Below, in pieces: positions 5,955 to 12,283 of a stretch of 12,283 bases of DNA. Position 1 is the stretch's first letter, and every line of letters begins with the position of its first letter. The position numbers and the translations under genes were made by a program. A model generated the notes under the pieces. The model did no database searches. It was not told the origin of the DNA and was given only the letters and a program-made list of their open reading frames with translations. The stretch covers positions 1 to 12,283 of the forward strand of contig JAEZDR010000097.1 in NCBI GenBank assembly GCA_023433265.1, given 5' to 3'. The stretch is from Bacteroidota bacterium (GTDB taxonomy: Bacteria > Bacteroidota > Bacteroidia > Chitinophagales > Chitinophagaceae).

Positions 5955-7562
5955 TTAGGCCTGCAGTCTTACGATGATACCCTCATCACCGCTCAGGCAA
6001 ATTGTTTCATTTATCTCTCCGCCTTCCAGTTCAGGTATGGTGGCTATTTCAATCCTTCCTTTGTACACGTGTTTCATTTTGATGTAACAAGGCCGGTGAC
6101 TGAGGTTTAGCATCACCAGGAATTTATCTGATCCTTCTGCATGCCTGATGAATCCCATAGCCTGTTCGCTGGCGTACACAGGTATATAGCTGCCAATGCT
6201 AAGTGAAGGTTCACTTTGCCTTAGCCGGATTAGCCTTTTATAAAAAGTAAGGATGGAGTACTCATCATCACGCTGTGCGGTTACGTTTACCCTCAGGTAC
6301 TTTTTATCAAGTCTTAACCAGGGTTTCGACTTGCTGAATCCTGCATAGTCTGAATTATCCCATTGCATAGGCGTGCGTGCAGGGTCGCGGCTGAGGTTTT
6401 TATCAGGCATATTCAATCCCTGGGGATCCTGCACTTCGTTGAAAGGAATGGCAACATCCGTCATTCCAATCTCTTCGCCATAATAGATTGTTGGCGTTCC
6501 GCGTAGCGTAAGTAGCAGCATGGCAGCTACCTTGCTTTGGGCCTGCCCGATGCGGCTGGTTATCCTTGGCTGATCGTGGTTACCTAGAACCCAGTTGGGC
6601 CATCCTCCTTTTGGCAGGCTGCCTTCGTACATGTCTACTGCACTTGCTATCTGCTGTGCATTCCATGATAGTGAAAGCAACTGGAAGTTAAAGGGCAGGT
6701 GTGCACCTTTAAGGTCAACTCCATAGTAAGTTACCAGCTTATGAACAGGCAGGTAGATTTCACCTATCATCATGCGTTCTTCATATTCGTCCAGCACATC
6801 GCGCATCATCCTTACAATGTCATGCACTTCCGGCTGGTCGGTTGAATAAACAGGGATGAGTTGTTCGTAGGTAGCCATATGGTTTTCGTAATTAGGATTG
6901 ACAGGATTATTTCTAAACTGCTCGTCCTTTATCATGTGCCACATAACATCCACTCTAAATCCATCTACCCCTTTATCTAACCAAAACCGCATTACATCCA
7001 TCATTGCTTTTTGTACTTCAGGATTGCGCCAGTTTAAATCAGGTTGCTCCTTTAGAAAAGCGTGGTAGTAGTATTGCTTAGTTTGCTCGTCCCATTCCCA
7101 TGCACTTCCGCCAAACACGCTCAGCCAGTTGTTTGGCAGGTCGCCATCTTCATTCTTATCCCGCCATATATACCAATTCCTTTTAGGATTGTCCCTGCTG
7201 CTTTTCGACTCAAGAAACCAGGGATGCTGATCGGACGTATGGTTGGGAACAAGGTCAAGTATCATTTTCATTCCCCGGCTATGCACTTCCTGCAACAACC
7301 TGTCAAAATCGTCCATATTACCAAACAAGGGGTGGATGCCTGTATAGTCCGATATATCATAACCGTAGTCTGCCATGGGCGATGGATAAACGGGCGAAAG
7401 CCATACAGCGGTTACACCAAGCCATTGCAAATAGTCAAGGCGCTGTACAATGCCGTTCAAATCGCCTATTCCATCGTTGTTGCTATCCTGGTAGGAGCGG
7501 GGATATATCTGGTAAATGATGCCTTCCTGCCACCATAGGTGATTTTGTTGACTCAAAGCCAT
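5955..7562 (-). CDS. GH13 alpha-glucosidase / oligo-glucosidase
   Basis: A 535-residue glycoside hydrolase of family 13 that should release glucose from the non-reducing end of short alpha-glucans. The fold runs from IYQIYPRSYQDSNNDGIGD (16-34) through the TIM barrel to a C-terminal beta domain. Catalytic residues are visible: nucleophile D205 in GFRVDV, acid/base E268 in MIGEIYLP, and D330 in LGNHDQPR. The QxxPDLNW segment (172-178) is typical of exo-acting GH13 glucosidases. The EIYLP segment after E268 differs from trehalose synthase (usually EAN...), so TreS is less likely. Valine follows the nucleophile, which in GH13_31 is associated with alpha-1,6 activity, but the exact subfamily and specificity are uncertain. 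No signal peptide is present, so the enzyme is cytoplasmic. It is the first gene of a two-gene unit with treZ, pointing to turnover of maltodextrins or glycogen-derived glucans. Confidence 0.9.
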   Translation of the reverse strand: MALSQQNHLWWQEGIIYQIYPRSYQDSNNDGIGDLNGIVQRLDYLQWLGVTAVWLSPVYPSPMADYGYDISDYTGIHPLFGNMDDFDRLLQEVHSRGMKMILDLVPNHTSDQHPWFLESKSSRDNPKRNWYIWRDKNEDGDLPNNWLSVFGGSAWEWDEQTKQYYYHAFLKEQPDLNWRNPEVQKAMMDVMRFWLDKGVDGFRVDVMWHMIKDEQFRNNPVNPNYENHMATYEQLIPVYSTDQPEVHDIVRMMRDVLDEYEERMMIGEIYLPVHKLVTYYGVDLKGAHLPFNFQLLSLSWNAQQIASAVDMYEGSLPKGGWPNWVLGNHDQPRITSRIGQAQSKVAAMLLLTLRGTPTIYYGEEIGMTDVAIPFNEVQDPQGLNMPDKNLSRDPARTPMQWDNSDYAGFSKSKPWLRLDKKYLRVNVTAQRDDEYSILTFYKRLIRLRQSEPSLSIGSYIPVYASEQAMGFIRHAEGSDKFLVMLNLSHRPCYIKMKHVYKGRIEIATIPELEGGEINETICLSGDEGIIVRLQA

Positions 7563-7636
7563 AGTAACTGCCGTTTAAAAGGGCTTTTCCTTAGGGCAAA
7601 ATAGCTGCCAGAACATTGGCTTATGATTCCATGTGC

Positions 7637-7665
7637 AATAAAAAAGCAGGAGAGACCCCTGCTTT
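7637..7665 (-). terminator. Intrinsic terminator of the 7687-8262 gene
   Basis: On the minus strand AAAGCAGG and CCTGCTTT form a perfect 8-bp stem with a 7-nt loop, and the 3' arm runs into a T-rich tract (TTTTTTATTG). It begins about 21 nt after the stop codon of the small minus-strand gene. This separates that gene from the downstream GH13-treZ unit, which must then have its own promoter in 7563-7636. Confidence 0.8.
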
Positions 7666-7686
7666 CGGTTATCATTAAACAAGTTC

Positions 7687-8262
7687 TTAAGGGGTTCTGA
7701 TCATAACGATTTCCCGTGTAGTTCGCATACCGTAATAAACACCTACCTTTTGTTCTTCATGCACTGTGTATCCTTCGGCTGATATCCTCATACCATATTC
7801 ACCTTCATCGAGAGGGATTTTTACTATGCCCTCTCCATCAGAAAACACATGGCGCCTTCCTGGTTGAAGGAATATTTCTGCGTTCTCAATGGGGAGATGG
7901 GATATTTCGTCAACAATAGTCAACTCCATGCCTGTCTCGCCCGGAACAAACATTTGCTCCAATGCTTCAAACGAAAACAGTTTGCGGTTCTCAGGATGGT
8001 TTTTGAAGATGGTTGTTCCATCCTTCAACATTGCCTGCAGTTTTTCGTACACCTTATTGTTGGTTTCGATATCGGGTACTGCCGCCCCGATGGCTAACTG
8101 CCGGACAGCGTCGTCGTAGGTACGGCCCGAATAGCTGCTTTTCAAAGAGGAGAAAGAAACTAAATGGTTCTTATAACTTTCCCATGCGCTGTTTGCAATT
8201 GCGTAAAGTTGTTGATGGCTGCACCTATACTTTGGCTTTAGGTGGGAGGTTGTGATTGCCAT
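7687..8262 (-). CDS. Hypothetical protein with C-terminal carboxypeptidase-regulatory-like domain
   Basis: 191 residues with no signal peptide or membrane segment. The N-terminal half (about 1-105) appears alpha-helical and is not recognised. The C-terminal part (about 112-188) matches the pattern of a carboxypeptidase-regulatory-like (transthyretin-type) beta-sandwich: ...LPIENAEIFLQPG..., then FSDGEGIVKIPL, then LDEGEYGMRISAEGY. Such domains are usually found on exported or surface proteins in Bacteroidota, so a leaderless short version is unusual. The gene is monocistronic, bounded by the terminator at 7637-7665 and by the divergent region shared with the App1 gene. That neighbour also seems to have a similar beta-sandwich before its catalytic domain. 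No function can be assigned. Confidence 0.8.
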   Translation of the reverse strand: MAITTSHLKPKYRCSHQQLYAIANSAWESYKNHLVSFSSLKSSYSGRTYDDAVRQLAIGAAVPDIETNNKVYEKLQAMLKDGTTIFKNHPENRKLFSFEALEQMFVPGETGMELTIVDEISHLPIENAEIFLQPGRRHVFSDGEGIVKIPLDEGEYGMRISAEGYTVHEEQKVGVYYGMRTTREIVMIRTP

Positions 8263-8468
8263 AATAAGTAGTTGTTTATGGTTTAAAAAATGGTTGTAAG
8301 ACTAAACCTACGTCAGCGCGTCATTTCAAACTATGACTAATGTCATAGGCTCAACTATTTATTTTGGAAACAAGTTTTTTCTGCTGCCGGTTTACATCTG
8401 TATTATCTGTTTCTTGTTAGACGGCTATAAAAGGTAGCGGTTATTATCTTTACTTCGAAAACACCTTT
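8263..8468. promoter_or_regulatory. Divergent intergenic promoter region
   Basis: These 206 bp separate the small minus-strand gene from the App1-type gene and must hold both promoters. For the minus-strand gene, TAGGTTTA (minus strand, 8303-8310) is a one-mismatch match to the Bacteroidota -7 element TAnnTTTG, and TTTG (minus strand, 8327-8330) lies 16 nt upstream, near the usual -33 spacing. For the plus-strand gene, TATCTTTA near 8445 is a one-mismatch -7 candidate without a clear -33. The 18-bp inverted repeat at 8331-8348 is listed separately. Confidence 0.45.
8331..8348. promoter_or_regulatory. Candidate operator, CTATGAC-N4-GTCATAG
   Basis: A perfect 7-bp inverted repeat with a 4-bp TAAT spacer. 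It lies directly next to the candidate -33 TTTG of the minus-strand promoter, which places its centre near -42, a typical activator position. The ATGAC-N4-GTCAT form resembles dyads bound by NarL/LuxR-type response regulators such as DesR; that comparison is from memory and is inference. It could control one or both divergent genes. Confidence 0.5.
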
Positions 8469-9623
8469 ATGCAGAACTGGAAGAAATGGCTGGCCAAATA
8501 CATCGATATAGCAGATGAAAAGATAGATGAGCTTGTGTATAGTGTACGTAAAAGGCTCAACGATTTCAAGCCTGTACAGATAGTTCCCTACCGGAGTTAT
8601 GGCACGGCCCGCCGGATATACGTGATAGGAAGAGTGCTGGAGGATAAGAAGATTGCAGGTGCAGGAGAAAGTGATAACATCCTGGATAACCTCGTAAATA
8701 TGTATAAGCGTTTTCAAAGCGATGAGGTTCCCGGAGCAGTTGTAAAAACCGTGATACAGGGAGAGGAATACGAGGTAACTACTAACAATGAAGGGTATTT
8801 TGTTTTTGATATACATCCCAAAGAACCGCTGATAGCTGAAAGCCTCTGGCATGGGATACCATTACAGTTAAAGAGTGCACCCATACCTTTTGATGAAGTA
8901 AACGCAGAAGCGGAAATTATGATTCCCCCTCCTGATGCAGAATACGGCATCATCAGCGACATAGATGATACGATTGTGAAGACGAGCGCTACGGACATCC
9001 TGGCAATGGGAAGAAATGTGTTGCTAAACAATGCAAAAACAAGGTTGCCTTTCGCTGGAGTAGCCGAGTTTTATAAAAGCCTGCAATTAGGCAGAAACGG
9101 AAAGCGAAACAATCCTTTCTTTTACGTGAGCAGTAGCCCATGGAATATGTACGACCTGCTGCGTGATTTCCTCGTGCTAAACAACATTCCTGAAGGTCCA
9201 TTATTGCTACGCGATCATGGTACGAACCGCGAAAGCTTAGGAGGTGGTACACACATGGGTCATAAGTTTAAGGAAATAAAACAAATACTGGAAGCTTATC
9301 CACAACTCAACTTCATTCTTATTGGCGATAGCGGGCAGGAAGACCCGGTAATTTATGAAGAAGTCGTAAAACAGTTTCCGGGGAGGGTATTAGGCATTTA
9401 CATCCGCGATGTGCAACACGCGGCGCGTGAAGCGAAGGCAATGGCTATTGCCGAACGCCTGAAAGGTGTTACGGACATGCTCGTAATGGATGACACTGTG
9501 GAGGCGGCTAATGATGCCGCGGCCAAAGGCCTGATATTCCGGGAAGCAATACCCGCCATAGTAGAAGAAAAGAAAGAAGATAAAGGAGAGAAACCCGGTA
9601 AAGAAGAACTAAAGCCTGTATAG
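8469..9623 (+). CDS. App1-type phosphatidate phosphatase family protein (DUF2183)
   Basis: 384 residues. The catalytic part (about 158-320) is the App1 domain, a HAD-like phosphatase fold known from yeast App1, a Mg-dependent phosphatidate phosphatase. Visible motifs are DIDDT (164-168, the DxDxT motif), YVSSSPW (219-225), the lysine of HKFKEI (K266), and GDSGQED (286-292). Before it, about 84-150, VPGAVVKTVIQGEEYEVTT and NNEGYFVFDI suggest a small beta-sandwich. The C-terminal tail (365-384) is rich in Lys and Glu and likely disordered. No signal peptide is seen, so it is cytoplasmic or membrane-peripheral. The gene is followed by the cyclo-ligase gene after 6 nt, so the two are probably one operon. 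The family is clear; the lipid substrate in bacteria is not established from sequence. Confidence 0.88.
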   Translation: MQNWKKWLAKYIDIADEKIDELVYSVRKRLNDFKPVQIVPYRSYGTARRIYVIGRVLEDKKIAGAGESDNILDNLVNMYKRFQSDEVPGAVVKTVIQGEEYEVTTNNEGYFVFDIHPKEPLIAESLWHGIPLQLKSAPIPFDEVNAEAEIMIPPPDAEYGIISDIDDTIVKTSATDILAMGRNVLLNNAKTRLPFAGVAEFYKSLQLGRNGKRNNPFFYVSSSPWNMYDLLRDFLVLNNIPEGPLLLRDHGTNRESLGGGTHMGHKFKEIKQILEAYPQLNFILIGDSGQEDPVIYEEVVKQFPGRVLGIYIRDVQHAAREAKAMAIAERLKGVTDMLVMDDTVEAANDAAAKGLIFREAIPAIVEEKKEDKGEKPGKEELKPV

Positions 9624-9629
9624 TAAAGT

Positions 9630-10199
9630 ATGACAAAAGCCGAAATAAGGAAGTTGTATTCAGTAAAGAGGCAGGAGCTTTCTCACAGCGACCTACTTAA
9701 ACTTGATGACCTGTTATTGATTCAATTCCAGAAAATGTCTTTTCCGGGTGTTGAATTGCTATTGTCCTATATGCCCATGCAACATAAGACGGAGCCTAAT
9801 GCCACTTTATATACCCGTTACTTCTTTCACATGAACCCTGGTGTCCACATTGCATATCCCGTAACTGACTTCAGGAACCTATCAATGCAAGCCTTTGTTG
9901 TGAACGAGGACACTGCGTTTATAGAAACCAAACAAGGAATAGCGGAACCGGTTGATGCATTGCTTGTAGAACCCGAAGCAATAGATATGGTTTTTGTGCC
10001 TTTCTTAGCCTGCGACAAAAAAGGCTACAGGGTTGGTTATGGAAAAGGTTTTTACGATAGGTTTCTTAAAGAATGTCGGCCTGATATTATCAAATTAGGG
10101 TTCAGCTATTTTGATCCAGTAGAGGAAATTTCCGATGTTGAACCTTTCGACGTCCCGCTGGACTATTGCATTACACCACAGGCTGTTTTCAAATTCTAA
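9630..10199 (+). CDS. 5-formyltetrahydrofolate cyclo-ligase
   Basis: A 189-residue enzyme (EC 6.3.3.2; also called MTHFS, with E. coli homologue YgfA/Fau) that converts 5-formyl-THF to 5,10-methenyl-THF using ATP, in cytoplasmic one-carbon metabolism. The diagnostic motif GYRVGYGKGFYDRFL is at 132-146. K3 and R7 in the N-terminal MTKAEIRK segment fit the ATP-binding region, and KTEPN (53-57) carries the expected substrate-contacting glutamate. The length is normal. It starts 6 nt after the App1-type gene and probably shares its transcript. It converges on mutL with a 40-bp gap in which I see no hairpin. Confidence 0.95.
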   Translation: MTKAEIRKLYSVKRQELSHSDLLKLDDLLLIQFQKMSFPGVELLLSYMPMQHKTEPNATLYTRYFFHMNPGVHIAYPVTDFRNLSMQAFVVNEDTAFIETKQGIAEPVDALLVEPEAIDMVFVPFLACDKKGYRVGYGKGFYDRFLKECRPDIIKLGFSYFDPVEEISDVEPFDVPLDYCITPQAVFKF

Positions 10200-10239
10200 A
10201 TGCGCGCAGGAAAGGAATTGAAGCAATGCTGCTAATTAT

Positions 10240-12123
10240 TTATCTCCCAAACATTCTTACTAAGTAATCCTCTTTAAATTCAAGGTAAGTAGCCCCGCCA
10301 CCTGGTGTTACATTAGGTGTATTGCAGTTGAATAAATCGTCCAGCAGTTGCTGCATTTCTTTCCTCGCCAGGGGTTGGCCTGCTTTGATAGCATGCTGCC
10401 TGCTGATACACCTGATGAGCTTTTCACGTTTGGAAAATTTAACCTCGTTGCTGAAATGTTTGTATTGCTCTATCAACAGTTCAATGGCATTCCGCTCATT
10501 GCCGGCAAGCACATCGGCAGGAGTGCCCTGGATTACAAAACTATTGTTGCCGAAAGGTTCTACCTGGTAACCTATGATCAAAAGATCCGGAATCAAATCG
10601 TTGAGCAAGACCGCATCCTGGGCCGTTAGCTCAAGGGTTACCGGGAAAAGGCTTTGCTGGCTGGCAATATTCTTTCCCTGCGCTGCCATGCTGTAACGTT
10701 CATAGAGTACCCTTTCATGTGCAAGTTGCTGGTGTACCAAAAGAAATCCTCCCTCGGTTTGGGCAACGATGTAGGTATTATGCAGTTGATGAACGGGAAA
10801 GTCGCTTTCAGCCTGGAGGTTGATTGCTTTGGCCTTGGGCTGATCATAGTCAAAGTAATTGCCGCCGGTGCTTGTTTCAAGGATGGATTTGAAACTGTTT
10901 TCCTCCCCGTGCTTTGCAGCTGGCTTGTAGAAATCCTGCCAGTTTTTTATTTCGGATTTGGTGCCTTCTCTCTCTATAAAATGTGCCTGGTTTTGTTGGG
11001 TAAAAGTTTTATACAGGTTTGAAGATGCTATCTCTTCTTTCTTACCTTCCGTAAGCGGTTGGCTGATGGCATCGAGGCTTTGTATTTCAGCGTTCAGGCT
11101 AAAGTCCAGCGAAGGTGCAATGCTGAATTGAGCCAGTGCATGGCGCACCGCACTTTGAACAAAAGCATAAACGATCTTCTCATCTTCAAACTTAATCTCC
11201 TGCTTGGTGGGATGTACATTCACATCTACCTGTGCGGGGTCGAGGTCGATAAAGAGAACGTAAGTAGCAAAGGAATCTTTTGCTATCAGGTCTTCGAAAG
11301 CGCTGCTGACTGCGTGGTTTAGGTAAGCGCTCCTGATGAAGCGGTTGTTGACAAAAAAGTATTGGTCTCCCCTTGTTTTCCTACCTGTCTCAGGCTTTCC
11401 AACAAACCCGTAAATGTTCAGGTAGTCTGTTTCTTCTTTCACCGTTACCAGTTTCGTATGGTAACTGTTCCCAAGAATTTGTAATACCCTTTGCTTGAGT
11501 GAACCCTGTTCCAGGTAGAACACCTGTTGCCCATTGGAGGTAAAGGAAAAGAAGATATGCGGGAAGGCCATTGACACCCTGATAAACTCGTCTACAATGT
11601 GCCTTAGTTCTGCATTATTGCTCTTAAGAAAGTTACGCCGTGCAGGTATGTTGAAAAACAGGTTCTTCATGCAAATGTTTGTACCCTGTGGCGCAGCACA
11701 AGGCTCCTGCAGTTTCACAATACTGTTTTCAATTTCTATCGAGGTGCCCAGCTCACTATCTTCCCGGCGGGTTTTTAATGTAACCTGTGCCACGGCTGCT
11801 ATGGATGCCAATGCCTCACCTCTGAAGCCCATTGTTTTGATGTGAAACAGGTCGTCAACCTGTCGAATTTTACTGGTAGCATGACGTTCGAAGCACATGC
11901 GTGCATCCGTGTCACTCATTCCTTTACCATTATCAATTACCTGGATCAGGCTTTTGCCGGCGTCGTTTACAATGAGTTGGATTTCTGTAGCCCCCGCGTC
12001 AACGGCGTTCTCTAACAATTCCTTCACAGCACTTGCCGGCCGTTGAATAACCTCGCCCGCAGCTATTTGATTAGCAATGTTATCCGGTAACAAGTTGATG
12101 ATGTCCCCCACTTCTTTCAGCAC
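10240..12123 (-). CDS. mutL: DNA mismatch repair protein MutL
   Basis: A 627-residue GHKL ATPase that links mismatch recognition by MutS to downstream repair. The N-terminal ATPase domain has motif I KELLENAVDAGA with catalytic E35 and N39, motif II DNGKGM (64-69), and motif III GFRGEALAS (99-107). The transducer domain runs to about 335 and includes VDVNVHPTKQE (299-309). A low-complexity linker spans about 340-440, then the dimerisation domain. A probable beta-clamp motif, QSLFP (490-494), is present. The endonuclease motif, normally DQHA-x2-E-x4-E, reads HQQLAHERVLYE (464-475), so the metal-binding Asp and His are replaced. The C-terminal CPHGRP motif is replaced by VTPGGG (605-610). This suggests weak or absent nuclease activity, unless the phylum has a variant site. 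It is divergent from the lipoprotein gene and probably monocistronic. Confidence 0.96.
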   Translation of the reverse strand: MLKEVGDIINLLPDNIANQIAAGEVIQRPASAVKELLENAVDAGATEIQLIVNDAGKSLIQVIDNGKGMSDTDARMCFERHATSKIRQVDDLFHIKTMGFRGEALASIAAVAQVTLKTRREDSELGTSIEIENSIVKLQEPCAAPQGTNICMKNLFFNIPARRNFLKSNNAELRHIVDEFIRVSMAFPHIFFSFTSNGQQVFYLEQGSLKQRVLQILGNSYHTKLVTVKEETDYLNIYGFVGKPETGRKTRGDQYFFVNNRFIRSAYLNHAVSSAFEDLIAKDSFATYVLFIDLDPAQVDVNVHPTKQEIKFEDEKIVYAFVQSAVRHALAQFSIAPSLDFSLNAEIQSLDAISQPLTEGKKEEIASSNLYKTFTQQNQAHFIEREGTKSEIKNWQDFYKPAAKHGEENSFKSILETSTGGNYFDYDQPKAKAINLQAESDFPVHQLHNTYIVAQTEGGFLLVHQQLAHERVLYERYSMAAQGKNIASQQSLFPVTLELTAQDAVLLNDLIPDLLIIGYQVEPFGNNSFVIQGTPADVLAGNERNAIELLIEQYKHFSNEVKFSKREKLIRCISRQHAIKAGQPLARKEMQQLLDDLFNCNTPNVTPGGGATYLEFKEDYLVRMFGR

Positions 12124-12201
12124 ATTTTAATAAGCGCTAAAGGTAAAACTAATGAAACTTCAGGCGAGCGGCGGAGTCAAATATCTAATTTTATAATACC
12201 T

Positions 12202-12283
12202 ATGAAAAGCCCTTACTCTTACATTAAACTTATGGTCATCCTGGCTTTATTGGCATGGACGGCCACTTCCTGCTCCAAGGAAG
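12202..12283 (+). CDS. Lipoprotein, N-terminal fragment (runs off the window)
   Basis: Only 27 codons are visible. The ATG at 12202 is followed by a basic, then hydrophobic stretch (residues 8-19) and the lipobox A-T-S-C with C24, a typical type II signal peptide for a lipid-anchored envelope protein. The residues after the cysteine (S-K-E) give no family clue. It is divergent from mutL across 78 bp. The start is supported by correct signal-peptide placement; its function is unknown. Confidence 0.7.
   Translation, partial: MKSPYSYIKLMVILALLAWTATSCSKE

Noticed and set aside
7062..7538. 158-codon plus-strand ORF within the GH13 gene
   Set aside because: Opposite the conserved N-terminal GH13 barrel; no supporting signal. 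Hydrophobic patches come from the antisense frame.
5955..7562. Trehalose synthase (TreS) as the identity of the GH13 gene
   Set aside because: General GH13 start motifs are similar, but the acid/base segment (GEIYLP) and the lack of a TreS-type C-terminus favour an alpha-glucosidase-like enzyme.
8403..8852. 149-codon minus-strand ORF covering the App1 gene start and its promoter region
   Set aside because: Antisense to the App1-type protein and would overlap its promoter; no recognised domain.
10200..10239. Terminator between the cyclo-ligase gene and mutL
   Set aside because: No inverted repeat with a T-tract is visible in the 40-bp gap.

Overview
The window looks like a chromosomal segment from a Bacteroidota bacterium, most likely of the family Chitinophagaceae. 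This is an inference from three things. Export signals end in the ...NAQ or ...KAQ style common in that phylum. Shine-Dalgarno sequences are mostly absent. The gene families present (Prc-type protease, App1-type phosphatase, a small exported helical protein, GH13 enzymes) are common there. No rRNA, tRNA, CRISPR array, transposase or phage gene was seen, and the genes read as intact housekeeping or accessory chromosomal genes.

Layout. Positions 1-317 are non-coding and hold two short arrays of a G-rich 9-bp unit plus a palindrome. A plus-strand pair follows: a Prc/CtpA-like tail-specific protease (318-2387) and, 9 nt later, an exported helical protein of unknown function (2397-3422). A structured 252-nt gap leads to a single-domain response regulator (3675-4088), whose stop codon overlaps the stop codon of treZ on the other strand. 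The minus strand then carries a two-gene glycoside hydrolase unit: a GH13 alpha-glucosidase-like enzyme (5955-7562), then treZ (4085-5923). Upstream of this unit on the minus strand is a small two-domain protein (7687-8262) with its own intrinsic terminator. It is divergent from an App1-type phosphatase gene (8469-9623), and the 206-bp region between them contains a perfect inverted repeat that looks like an operator. The App1 gene is followed after 6 nt by 5-formyltetrahydrofolate cyclo-ligase (9630-10199). This converges on mutL (minus, 10240-12123). A lipoprotein gene starts at 12202 and runs off the window.

How the genes work together. TreZ releases trehalose from maltooligosyl-trehalose, and the neighbouring GH13 enzyme probably trims short alpha-glucans, so this block suggests alpha-glucan and trehalose metabolism; treY, the usual partner, is not here. 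Prc and its neighbour act in the cell envelope. MutL is a mismatch-repair protein that keeps its ATPase motifs and a probable sliding-clamp motif, while the canonical endonuclease motifs look degenerate.

I did not find a convincing, previously undescribed multi-gene system. The most interesting leads are the divergent operator at 8331-8348, the altered MutL C-terminus, the G-rich 9-mer arrays upstream of prc, and the mutually exclusive hairpins upstream of the response regulator.
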